Source: Euclidia mi
Lineage: Eukaryota > Arthropoda > Insecta > Lepidoptera > Erebidae
Reading direction: 5' to 3'
DNA length: 64,000 nucleotides
Assembly: GCA_944739405.2 (NCBI GenBank)
Contig: OX123187.2
Span: 71,966,450-72,030,449 of the forward strand
In this document: positions 30,971-43,094 of the stretch, one piece after another
How positions within the stretch are numbered: the stretch's first letter is position 1
Layout of the letters: each line of letters starts with the position of its first letter
The notes under the pieces: model-generated
Seen by the model: only the letters and a program-made list of their open reading frames with translations
What the model was told of the DNA's origin: nothing
The model's database searches: none
Made by a program: the position numbers and the translations under genes

Positions 30971-31733
30971 ACCTTGTGTGGTTCACAAATTATTGCTTCG
31001 GGACTGGGTGTACTTTGTATCCGCTGATTGAAGATTTGTTAAGTACCTACTCCGCGTCCCGAGATTTATGGCTAATAGGAGTAATCTGTAAAAAAATATT
31101 GCAAGCAAAATCAGTAAATGCTCGAATTATCAGACTGCTTATTTTCAGCTACAGCCAGCTCTGAATAGATTGTGGTTAGAATAAGAATGGCGATAGAGTC
31201 GGCAACTGTATGACATTGGCGAATGTTTTATGTGTTACTGGTTACGACTGTGCACCGGGGTAAACATCACGTGTAAATACTGAAGTGGAAACACCACTGG
31301 AGATACTCCCATGAGTCTACAAAAGTGCAAGTTTAGAAGTGGCTGTTGCTGTACTAATACTGTTACTCTTATAAAATGGCGCATTTGAGGCTTTTTAAGA
31401 AACAAAATTAATTGATTTCTGTTGGAATTAATTTTCTTTCATAATTTTAATTAAATAGTAGACCACCAGATTAGGAACACCAATTTGCAAATTACCTAAT
31501 ATGTTGTACTGTGTGGGATTCGAATCCAGGACCAATGAAGCATTGACAGTGGCACGGCAATCTTTCAAGATAAAGAACGGAATAGTAGATAAACCATAGA
31601 CTTTGTCCAAAGGGAAAGAAATATTCTTTGGTTCTGAATCTTGTGAAAAAAATTTAGGGGTGCTTTATCACTATAATTATTGTCATAGTTTTACATGACA
31701 GCTGAAACAAGTGTTTTCAGGTGCTCTCCAGGG
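30971..31733. other. Non-coding stretch with SINE trace
   Basis: GGGATTCGAATCCAGGACC at 31515-31533 resembles a tRNA B box on the minus strand. The remainder shows no gene. Confidence 0.4.
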
Positions 31734-32194
31734 TGTGACTGTTTTTCCCCCCTGTGGGATTTCCACCTTGTCGTGGGGGGGGGGCCTCAGTAACCGTGGA
31801 GGGTGCCCCACAGTGAAGCTAAGCGAGATCCCCGAGTGGGCTTGATGGTGGCCTGCGCAGGACGCGTCCAAAGGTGCGGCTGCGAGGGACAGTTCTTTCT
31901 GTCCCTTGCAGTCGGGCGCGGTCACGGGAGGAGAGGCGTGACCAAATGGGGACGCACGATTTGTTGCATCGCGGTGGGGCCGCAGAGGAAGAGGAGACGC
32001 GGTGTTGTCTTGTCAGGTTGCCGTCCTCCCTATCCTCTGCGGCCGTTTTAGTGCCTGCAGACGGCGAGCGCTGGGGCTGCTCCCCGTCCGCCAAAAGGCA
32101 AGAAGGCGGCGTAGTGTCCGCGCCGCCTCCCAAGTCATAACGAGACGGGGCCCGCCAACACCAACGGCGGGCCAATCCCGGGCTGTGACTGTTT
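31734..32194 (+). mobile_element. GC-rich retroposon, second copy, 11-bp target duplication
   Basis: TGTGACTGTTT lies at 31734-31744 and 32184-32194. The body starts with a C-run, GTGGGATTTCCACCTTGTCG and CTCAGTAACCGTGG, the same 5' block as the minus-strand copy at 5954-6538. It then diverges and ends without an A-rich tail. Overlapping long frames in several phases are a GC effect. Confidence 0.75.
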
Positions 32195-32849
32195 ATGACC
32201 GGTGACCCATCCATAAAGCAGGACACTTGGTCAAACGCGCTGAATCTCGCGATATATTCATACGGCCACCGCTTTTCTAAGGGCTTTCAGCTAAAAGATA
32301 AAGAAGTAACAACGTAAAAGTGTCACACAATGACTAATTAGATAAACCAAAGATTCCAATACCAAGAAGCTCAACAGACTAGAAAATTTGAGGTGCAAAA
32401 ATTTGAGATAACCACGTAACCTGTCTCCTTTGTTGAATAATAATGAAAAGTCGCTTGAACTACGACTGTATAAAGATATAAGAAATAGATGCGATACACG
32501 TACAGTGAGATTAACATACAAATAGTGATATGTACGTGTTCGGGTTCACTTTTGCTTTAGTTTATGATAGAATGGAAATACTGTTAAGTTATTGATGATA
32601 TGCTGCAAAATTAAAGAGCACGGAGAAATTATGTGACTTGTTTTTGGAAAAGTTAAGAAAGTCAAAAAATAAAGTGGAAATATAGGAAAATTGGCTCTAA
32701 CGGTTTCATCTGTTTTACTACCTGTATCTCAACATCAGCAATCTTAACTATACAAAGACCATTTAAAAGCAACAACTTTGTTCAAAATTGGTATCCACCC
32801 TTTAGCAGAGGTATTCAGTAACGTAACGATGAATATTTATATTTTACAA
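32195..32849. other. Non-coding AT-rich stretch
   Basis: No gene, RNA or repeat recognised. Confidence 0.4.
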
Positions 32850-32889
32850 TTCTTTTTCTTCAAACAACGCACTAGGTATACATCCTGTA

Positions 32890-33065
32890 ACGCGGGGGAC
32901 TGTACAAACATACAACTAACGGGTACAATGAACACCCAGACTCAAAACAACAATTTATGGATTACACAAAGTGTTGTCTCGTGTGGGAATCGAACCCACA
33001 ACAGTCGGCGCAGCGTCAAGCGACAAGGCGGCCGCTTAAACCACTACGCCAACCGTGCAGTCAAA
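32890..33065 (-). repeat. tRNA-derived SINE
   Basis: On the minus strand GCACGGTTGGCGTAGTGG (A box) is followed by GTGGGTTCGATTCCCAC (B box), then the body GACAACACTTTGTG and TGGGTGTTCATTG. The order and spacing are those of tRNA-derived moth SINEs. The copy at 1500-1745 is the same family. Confidence 0.75.
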
Positions 33066-34099
33066 ATGTGACGGTTCTCAATCGTGCATTTTAAAAACGT
33101 GTATGTATGACTGGTATCGTCATTACGGCTGGTTTATTCAAGAAAATATTTCGAAGTGTTCTCCATGACAAGAAACAAGCGATAATAAAATATAAACAAT
33201 TTGATACCCACATTATAACTAAAATTCAGAGGTGCACGCCGTGGGTTTGCACCTGGTACCCCTTGCGTAGCAGACTGTTGATACTTATTTATTTAAGCTT
33301 CATATACACAAAGTACATAGGCGGACTTCATGCCAAGGGCATTATCTACCAGTGGTATCTCCACAAGGCTATCGCTGCCCCCACCAAATACCTACTAAGT
33401 ATACATAAATATTAGTAGTGACTACTTGCGATATCGTTTAACGGTTTGTTATCATAGATCTTAGCATCATGAAACGGCCAGAGGATAAAATAAGTCGATG
33501 AGAAAGAATAAGAAGATGAGACCATTTCACAAAATGCCCAATTTTACTACATAGCCACGATATATACAAGTATTGTCCGTGTAATCATGTGATACAAACC
33601 AAATGAAGCGACCGTACTTACGCATTACGTGAGTACTTGTATTAAATCCAGTCGTGTTTGAACGTAATTACTGCGTTCTTGTGATTGCTATTATTGCTAC
33701 GGTATTGCAATGTGAAACAGATGGCTTCAAGAGCATGTCATTAGCCTGATTAGAGCTGCCTTACAGAATATATTGGTGAAACACCTATAATTATAACTAG
33801 TCTTTGCCAACGACAAAATAATTATTTACTTAATTATGTCTATGATCTATGGATTGGGATCTGTCTGTTCTACGCCAATCTGATACAAACTTCTTCTAAT
33901 CTTCTTTTTATGTTTCAGACTGAGATGTGGCACAAATATTTTTAACACAATCCCTGCAATATTTTCCCCAACGATAATACGATTCATGGTTTTCAAATTA
34001 AGTATCATACATAACAAATCAAGTCCCAGATCAATACATTTAAATTTTCGCTATGTCTACTGTAACCGCTGAAACGTCGTGGCAAATAAAAAGGTTTTT

Positions 34100-34375
34100 A
34101 AAAATTGGTTGCCTGTAAAGTCGGTATACGGGCGAAAGTTTTACGTGACAACGACTTTGAGTGGTAAAATAATTTTAATGTGAATATTCATTCGTATAGT
34201 AGGAAGAAGGATGAAAGACGCGTGCCTTTCACTTTTTATGTCTGTCTCTCTCGCTCTTAGGCGGGACGCGTGCCTCTCACTCGCTCTCATTGTGAGCGCA
34301 TAACGTGAGCGGAGCGTAACGCAGTTTCTTGAAGTGTCACCCGGCAAACCAATTTATAAGACGTTGTCACGTCAA
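34100..34375. mobile_element. MITE-like insertion present in one palindrome arm only
   Basis: The right arm and the other two unit copies read directly from TTTTTAAA into ATATTTTAAATAATT. The left arm has about 275 extra bp whose ends contain inverted TTTACGTGACAACG (34141-34154) and CGTTGTCACGTCAAA (34362-34376). Confidence 0.7.
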
Positions 34376-36347
34376 AATATTTTAAATAATTACTTTTACG
34401 ATTGACACTTTTTAAACACCTACTCGTACATTGGAAATTCCAAACAAAATTCGAGACCAAATATACAATTGAAAAATACACTGGTCTCCTCATCTTCAAC
34501 TTTTTACCACTGAAGGTCTTCACACGTCATACTAACCTATATTTTTATAAACCACTACGTATCGCGAGCCACCTGCACGGATCACGTCTTAGTAGTTCCA
34601 CAAGAATAGAAATTGGATTCTCTTATTGATCCAACGATTATTCCAACGGTTTTTATTCCGATTCGTCGCATAATTTATTCCAAGAATAATTGGAGTGAGC
34701 CCGCGTCAATTCTCTTTGTTACTGAAATATTATTAGCTATGCTTGGTGATCGTTTGACGAAATCACGTAAATTATTGCGATGAGGTTTTAGACGCGATTA
34801 GAACATAATGCTCTGACATTGTGCATTGTACAAAGTGGAATCGAAGGAATGCACCATGTCTTGTCAAAGCGCAAATGTTCTTGCTCAAGTAAAAACGACA
34901 TAAGTACATGATGTTGATGAGTCATGCAGTAGGCTTGCGTAGTAGCTTTGGGATTGGTGGCCTTTTTAAATATTTCGCAATGGATCTATGAATAGAAAAA
35001 CGAAAGAAAACCCATAATGTTTTTGAAAGACATATCTAATATCATAGAAAATTTTAAATAAATCACGTTTCGATTTCAGTGCACAAGAAGCTACCCGTAT
35101 AAATGACGTATTTTTTTTATTTTATTGTACAGTTTTTGTCTGGGGTGGTCCCAATGTGTAAATATGCTGCGTTTCAGCTCCCTATTGTTTCTAGTTTCAG
35201 CGTATAACCGCGGACGGTCCGATGGACACGACGGACGGATATGGAAACACCAAAAAATGAATATGATTCATTTCTCTCTCAAATACAGCTTCACTAGTGT
35301 TGTTAGTCAATCCGTGGTTTTATGTGACAGATTACTAATAATCCCATCAGGTTTCACTACTCAAACGTCACGAACACCATCGCGTCTATTTTTTGGATTT
35401 GTTGTCTGTTCCGATATGATCAATCCGGGTCTCCCTTGGTGGACCGAAAGGAATTTGACAAATTTTCACTTCCCAAAATTTTTTTCGTATAATTTCATTT
35501 GCCAAATTATTACTTAGCAAAAAATCTATTCACAAAAAATTGTAACGCAAACCTAATGTTTGGGAAATGAACGTTTAAACTATAACTTGTTTACCAACTA
35601 GTACTTTTAACATTTTTTATTAAGTCAAATACTTCAGTTGGAATAACAGTTTTTACGCCAAATCAATAATTATCCTAACCTCAATAGTTCAGTTCCAGGC
35701 AACCTACTAAAAACAGTATCATTTTTCTATTAATGCAAGTTGCTCCTGGCACTCGCCGGCCGCTGCCGCGGCACCGCTCGCTTCGCTCGCTCGGCTCGTG
35801 CGTAGGAGGTCACAGTTCTAACCTAACCATTTTTTTAATAATTAACCTACTCTAACTACTTCCATAAATAAACTAATATCACCAAACGTTTATTGTCTGA
35901 AGATTGTTTGCTGTAATAAATCATTTGATTAAAGACCAAATGCCATAATGACATTATACTTGGTAATATTTTGCCAAGTAAAAATTTGACCAAATAAAAA
36001 TATGTGTACTAAAATCATTCAAAATATTGCAATGGTATAAAAAAGGTTGCTAAAATTTGTTTGGATAATGAAATTTTGTCAAAATCTTTTCGGAAAAACG
36101 GCAGGATCCCGATCAATCCACAGGCGTGAGATATTGACTAAAAAACTTCGTACTTATAAGCTTTATTGGTAATGTAGTGAATAAAAAAAACTATATTTGT
36201 CAATTAAATGTCTAGTCTACTGAATAATTGAACACAACAGAGTATTTTTGTGTACTTTTACAAATCGAAAAGGTGCTTTTTATGACACACCGTACTCGTA
36301 GATAGCAAGCATCCACAGCGGCAATTACCGTACCTATAGGTATGGTA

Positions 36348-36423
36348 CACGTGGCTGGGTTTGGGTTATTTTGGCTACAACAATATATTATTGTAGCCAA
36401 AATAACCCAAACCCAGCCACGTG
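36348..36423. repeat. 76-bp perfect hairpin, copy 1
   Basis: 33-bp arms starting CACGTGGCTGGGTTTGGG around a 10-base AT loop. Identical arms recur at 37304-37379, 43754-43829 and 54825-54900. Confidence 0.92.
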
Positions 36424-36737
36424 ATAGCCAAAAAGAATTCCAGAATGCTGGCAACGTACTTGACACTCCTCTGGTATTGCGGGTGTCCATGGGAAGCGGT
36501 AATCGCGTCCCTTTAGTCGAAACGTCGTCTGCGCGTTTGCTTTCTATAGACATCTTTTAGTATCCTATAACCATAAAGTAGCTATTTGTTTGTATTAAAA
36601 GGGTACAGTATATAGACGATACATATCGCTATTCCCTACTTAATATTATAAATTCGAAAGTGTGTGTGTATGTATGTTCCGTTTTCACTCGAAAACTGTT
36701 GAACCCAATTTGTTGAAATTTAATATAGAGATATATC

Positions 36738-36902
36738 AGACCATGGAGACGGACATTGTCTTCCATAAGTTGCAAAATATAAACTGCCTCCCAGTTTATT
36801 TTTTGCAACTTATGGAAGACAATGTCCGTCTCCATGGTCAATGGATATATCAGACCATGGAGACGGACATTGTCTTCCATAAGTTGCAAAAAATAAACTG
36901 GG
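36738..36902. repeat. Zigzag of a roughly 50-bp segment (forward, inverted, forward)
   Basis: The segment CAGACCATGGAGACGGACAT to TAAACTG is read forward at 36738-36785, inverted at about 36786-36839, and forward again at 36851-36902. The unit copies at 43380-43445 and 54460-54515 have it once only. Confidence 0.88.
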
Positions 36903-37303
36903 AGGGATTGTAGGGAGGATAGAAGTTTGTACGGCAGAAATTTTCCTTTTGGAAGGAAGAACGCATGCGCGAATAATTGAGTGCTGCGCATGTGCTATCT
37001 GTCAGTACTGTCACATCATACATATTGTCATATTGTGCACGGTGATTACATTGTTCACATATCTAAACTAATAATTATACACTACGCTCAAACGGCTGAA
37101 ACGATTTTCTCTACCTACTAAAATTATAAATGCGAAAGTGTTTATAGATATATATTGGACATGTATTGAACATGGCTTTGTGAAAGCAAAACGCGCAGAC
37201 GACGTTTCGACTAAAGGGACGCGATTACCGCTTCCCATGGACACCCGCAATACCAGAGGAGTGTCAAGTACGTTGCCAGCATTCTGGAATTCTTTTTGGC
37301 TAC

Positions 37304-37379
37304 CACGTGGCTGGGTTTGGGTTATTTTGGCTACAATAATATATTGTTGTAGCCAAAATAACCCAAACCCAGCCACGTG
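37304..37379. repeat. 76-bp perfect hairpin, copy 2
   Basis: Same arms as at 36348-36423, in the right arm of the inverted repeat. Confidence 0.92.
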
Positions 37380-40205
37380 TACCATACCTATAGGTACGGT
37401 AATTGCCGCTGTGGATGCTTGCTATCTACGAGTACGGTGTGTCATAAAAAGCACCTTTTCGATTTGTAAAAGTACACAAAAATACTCTGTTGTGTTCAAT
37501 TATTCAGTAGACTAGACATTTAATTGACAAATATAGTTTTTTTTATTCACTACATTACCAATAAAGCTTATAAGTACGAAGTTTTTAATCAATATCTCAC
37601 GCCTGTGGATTGATCGGAATCCTGCCGTTTTTCCGAAAAGATTTTGACAAAATTTCATTATCCAAACAAATTTTAGCAACCTTTTTTATACCATTGCAAT
37701 ATTTTGAATGATTTTAGTACACATATTTTTATTTGGTCAAATTTTTACTTGGCAAAATATTACCAAGTATAATGTCATTATGGCATTTGGTCTTTAATCA
37801 AACAATCTTCAGACAATAAACGTTTGGTGATATTAGTTTATTTATGGAAGTAGTTAGAGTAGGTTAATTATTAAAAAAATGGTTAGGTTAGAACTGTGAC
37901 CTCCTACGCACGAGCCGAGCGAGCGAAGCGAGCGGTGCCGCGGCAGCGGCCGGCGAGTGCCAGGAGCAACTTGCATTAATAGAAAAATGATACTGTTTTT
38001 AGTAGGTTGCCTGGAACTGAACTATTGAGGTTAGGATAATTATTGATTTGGCGTAAAAACTGTTATTCCAACTGAAGTATTTGACTTAATAAAAAATGTT
38101 AAAAGTACTAGTTGGTAAACAAGTTATAGTTTAAACGTTCATTTCCCAAACATTAGGTTTGCGTTACAATTTTTTGTGAATAGATTTTTTGCTAAGTAAT
38201 AATTTGGCAAATGAAATTATACGAAAAAAATTTTGGGAAATGAAAATTTGTCAAATTCCTTTCGGTCCAACAAGGGAGACCCGGATTGATCATATCGGAA
38301 CAGACAACAAATCCAAAAAATAGACGCGATGGTATTCGTGACGTTTGAGTAGTGAAACCTGATGCGATTATTAGTAATCTGTCACATAAAACCACGGATT
38401 GACAACAAACACTAGTGAAACTGTATGCGAGAGAGAAAAATCATATTCATTTTTTGGGTTTCCATATCCGTCCGTCTGTCCATCGGTCCGTCCGCGGTTT
38501 TACGCTGAAACTAGAAACAACAGGGAGCTGAAACGCAGCATATTTACACATTGGGACCACCCAGACAAAACTGTATAATAAAATAAAAAAAATACGTCAT
38601 TTATACGGGTAGCTCTTGTGCACTGAAATCGAAACGTGATTTATTTAAAATTTTCTATGATATTAGATATGTCTTTCAAAAACATTATGGGTTTTCTTTC
38701 GTTTTTCTATTCATAGATCCATTTGCGAAATATTTTAAAAAGGCCACCAATCCCAAAGCTACTACGCAAGCCTACTGCATGACTCATCAACATCATGTAC
38801 TTATCTCGTTTTTACTTGAGCAAGAACATTTGTGCTTTGACAAGACATGGTGCATTCTATCGATTCCACTTGTACAATGCACAATGTCAGAGCATTATGT
38901 TCTAATCGCGTCTAAAACCTCATCGCAATAATTTACGTGATTTCGTCCAACGATCACCAAGCATAGCTAATAATAATTTCAGTAACAAAGAGAATTGACG
39001 CGGGCTCACTCCAATTATTCTTGGAATAAATTATGCGACGAATCGGAATAAAAACCGTTGGAATAATCGTTGGTTCAATAAGAGAATCCAATTTCTATTC
39101 TGTGGAACTACTAAGAACGTGATCCGTGCAGGTGGCTCGCGATACGTAGTGGTTTATAAAAATATAGGTTAGTATGACGTGTGAAGACCTTATATTCAGT
39201 GGTAAAAATTGAAGATGAGGAGACCAGTGTATTTTTCAATTGTATATTTGGTCTCGAATTCTGTTTGGAATTTCTAATGTACGAGTAGGTGTTTAAAAAG
39301 TGTAAATCGTAAAAGTAATTATTTAAAATATATTTAAAAAACTTTTTATTTGCCACGACGTTTCAGCGGTTACAGTAGACATAGCGAAAATTTAAATGTA
39401 TTGATCTGGGACTTGATTTGTTATGTATGATACTTAATTTGAAAACCATGAATCGTATTATCGTTGGGGAAAATATTGCAGGGATTGTGTTAAAAATATT
39501 TGTGCCACATCTCAGTCTGAAACATAAAAAGAAGATTAGAAGAAGTTTGTATCAGATTGGCGTAGAACAGACAGATCCCAATCTTTAGATCATAGACATA
39601 ATTAAGTAAATAATTATTTTGTCGTTGGCAAAGACTAGTTATAATTATAGGTGTTTCACCAATATATTCTGTAAGGCAGCTCTAATCAGGCTAATGACAT
39701 GCTCTTGAAGCCATCTGTTTCACATTGCAATACCGTAGCAATAATAGCAATCACAAGAACGCAGTAATTACGTTCAAACACGACTGGATTTAATACAAGT
39801 ACTCACGTAATGCGTAAGTACGGTCGCTTCATTTGGTTTGTATCACATGATTACACGGACAATACTTGTATATATCGTGGCTATGTAGTAAAATTGGGCA
39901 TTTTGTGAAATGGTCTCATCTTCTTATTCTTTCTCATCGACTTATTTTATCCTCTGGCCGTTTCATGATGCTAAGATCTATGATAACAAACCGTTAAACG
40001 ATATCGCAAGTAGTCACTACTAATATTTAAGTATACTTAGTAGGTATTTGGTGGGGGCAGCGATAGCCTTGTGGAGATACCACTGGTAGATAATGCCCTT
40101 GGCATGAAGTCCGCCTATGTACTTTGTGTATATGAAGCTTAAATAAATAAATATCAACAGTCTGCTACGCAAAGGGTACCAGGTGCAAACCCACGGCGTG
40201 CAGGT

Positions 40206-43094
40206 GTGGTGTTGTATGTGTCCATGAGCGGCGGTAATTGCTTACCATCAGGCAATCCGTCTGCTCGTTAGCCGCCTATTAACATAAAAAAAACGTATAT
40301 ACTTACCTATTTTTTTACCAATTTAATTATAGTTCATTGGCACTTAAAGCTTGAAGTGTGATATTATATGCTATGCAATATTATACTAGCTTTAATTGTC
40401 TACGCTTAGGCTTGCTTCACAGGTATTATCCCAGATATCCTCCCACAATAGCATCCTAGGACAACTATACGCGGACATGTGATGCCAAAGTTATCAGAGC
40501 TCTATTATGCCAACCAAATAAATGTGAAACATACTTTTAAATATATAGGTTTCTAACACACATTACGTACAAAACTTTGTAAAACTCAGTGTTGCGCACC
40601 GAAGTGCGTGGGTTTGAAGCCTCTGCGTAGCGCGTAGCAGACGTAGTAGTCTATTAGACTCGGCACTACAATATCGCTGCTAGAGATATCAGCATCATCA
40701 GCCCTGTATATGAACTGTCAGACTGCTGCACGGGCCTCTTCTCACTATGAGATCATGGGTTCGCAGACTTCACATGTCTTTCGAGAACACTACGGAGAAC
40801 TCTCAGGTTTGCAGGTTTTAACGAGCGATAACTAACAATTTGATTCGCAAATAGCTTTGAAAAGTCATTGGTACACACAGAGACCGCCTGCGTAGCAGTC
40901 CGTTGGTCTCTCCACTAGGCTACCGTTGCTTTTATTCTACTGATATCATCATCCTCCTAGCGTTATCCCAGTCTGAACCCGGGGTCCACTTTCTACTCTA
41001 AACGGATTTGACTGAATATTATTTATTTTATTCTACTGATATATTGAGTGTTTATAAAAATACTAGTGTACCAAGCCTACGCATATAAAATTATCCAACA
41101 CATCAAGATACCAATATCTTCCCATGACGGATGACAGCACATTATGGGCGGGTAATTATATACCGGCCGCTTAGTGATTTTTTTTATTTTCATGGTACAA
41201 TTTTGTATACCATATAGAGTATGGAAGATTTCAACGCATAGTACCGGCAATTTGTTGTTGAGTGCTTCGTAAACGACTTGTATGAAGCTTTTATTTTTTA
41301 TGAAGATGCGAGACAAGAATTTATGGGTGTAACGTGACGTTGGGGTAATTTTGTGAAGTAATGTTCAGTTATAGGGATTGTAGCTTCGTTGTATTGAGTA
41401 GTTTTGAGTGCTTCGGATGCTTGTAATCAATTTTGATTGTGGTTTATGTAGAGATCAACCTACGCTTGTGTGAAACTTAGAAACTAACATGTCCTAGCTA
41501 CAACTGGAATACCAATAAATAATATATTTTAAATTAAAACTTTTACGCGTATAAGACACAAACAATAGAAAATAAGCAAATATAATGAATACTTACCGAA
41601 TTATAAACTTAGTTATAGTCTTAACCATTACTTTTTCCTCGAGCCTAAAGGATTTTTTTAATTTGCCCGAGTAATTGAATGAGAAATTATTTAATTTTAT
41701 GTTTTAAAATAATATTATACTCATATTATCTTTAATATAATGTTTATTTATAAGTGAATATAGGAAGATAAAATTGCTTTAAAAATATGAACACTAACAA
41801 TTGAATCAACTTTCAAATGTTTTTTAGATACATTATTTTTGATAGATGTTAATTTTTATATCGTAATATCAATATCATACAGCAAAATACAAAAGAGACA
41901 TGCACAATAGTTTTTTACGATACAAATTGTATCCCCCACGCACATACTGTTCAGTTAACGAGTTTTTAGTACAGATGTATCGCATGTGGTACTGGTTGAA
42001 AGACATATCTGATATTATTATTTTGCATAGATATGATACTAACATACTTATAAGAGGGAGGACATTTTTTTTTATGGTAATAGGTGGCAAACGAGCAGAC
42101 GGATTGCCTGATGGTAAGCAATTACCGCCGCCCATGGACACAAGCAACACCACAGGAGTTACAAGTGCGTTGCCGCCCTTTGGGGTTGGGAAAAGGGATA
42201 GGATGAGGAGTGGGGTGAGCGAGAAGGAATAGGGGATAGGACCTCCGGTACTCTCACTCACCGAACGAAACGCAACAGTTTAGATACTGTTACTTTACGT
42301 CGATTTTCTGTGAGAGGGTAGTACTTCCACGGTCGAGCCGGCCCATTCATGCTGAAATCAGCAAGGCTCTACTACCTTACATTTTGCTATATTAGCTTAA
42401 TTTGCTCTCTCACTTACATGATTTTATACACATACTGCTATTTCTCACATTATGTGAATACAGACAACTGTTTAAATATGTAGTTGATGAAATTAAAAAA
42501 ATATATCACGAAAATAACGAGGCATACCCGCGCTTTCCCGCTTAGTGCGCTTGTGGCGGGTTTCTATACCTACATTTTGCTTATTTGAAGACTATAAGTC
42601 TAGACCTACCTGTGTCTAGTCTTTCCTTTTTAAGATTATTATAAACTTCCAAAAAGCAACTTGAAATAAAAACAAAGCTGGAAAATAAGAATCAAGGACA
42701 AACAACTCAGTTTGCTTTAGAAAACTTTTTGAAATGAGAATAATGATAACAATATGCTTAAACAAATGTAACTTTTATCCATTTTAAGGCTAAGTTACTT
42801 AATAAAATTTACAAAAACTGTTCTTCTAATATCCATTCTAAATGCTACATATAATAGCTAGTGCTGGGGAAATTTAAAGGCGTTTCAGACGCGCGTTGAC
42901 GTATTCTATATGCAACTTGAGTCGACGCCCTCATTAACATCGTACCGAGACTAGTTACAGAAGGTTCGCGTCGCGCCTTTATATAAGACTAGCTATTGCC
43001 CGCGGCTTCACGCGCTTAAAATTCGGGGTAACATATTATATCTACTTTCAGTCTCAAGTTGTGTGAAGACACTCCTGATTATTCTAAAGAGTCA
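40206..43094. other. Geneless stretch of dispersed repeats
   Basis: Contains a GTCCATGAGCGGCGG...A-run repeat tail at 40215-40290, a decayed tRNA-like SINE head at 40880-40930 (complement of TAGCCTAGTGGAGAGACC), and a SINE-like fragment AGCGTTATCCCAGTCTG...GGGGTCC at 40960-41005. Near 42985 ACTAGCTATTGCCCGCGGC starts a common moth repeat. No coding gene recognised. Confidence 0.5.
42064..42240 (-). repeat. Dispersed repeat, well preserved copy
   Basis: Reverse complement of the repeat at 4728-4925, about 85 percent alike by eye, with the poly-T of its tail at about 42066-42073. Confidence 0.72.

Larger units (their letters stand above)
33230..40205. repeat. Large inverted repeat, about 3.3- and 3.0-kb arms, 637-bp spacer
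   Basis: Left arm 33230-36544 and right arm 37182-40205 are reverse complements, closely similar apart from indels. The left arm carries an extra MITE (about 34100-34375); the right arm lacks 17 bp near 37799. No protein is encoded; all frames are mirrored artefacts. The unit occurs a third and fourth time in direct orientation at 43095-46156 and 54411-57225. It includes a GC-rich motif with CGAGCGAAGCGAGCGG, a TGGCAAATGAAATTATACG stretch and a 76-bp hairpin. Confidence 0.92.

Noticed and set aside
32970..33062. tRNA gene
   Set aside because: A and B boxes are present but the cloverleaf does not close and the body continues as a SINE.
35745..35810. GC-rich CGAGCGAAGCGAGCGG stretch as a CpG-island promoter
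   Set aside because: It is a short low-complexity part of a dispersed unit that recurs at 37910, 44380 and 55450 without any adjacent gene.
36212..36553. 113-codon frame repeated at 37138, 43624 and 54695
   Set aside because: It is carried by the duplicated repeat unit, includes a dispersed repeat and a perfect hairpin, and has no protein features.
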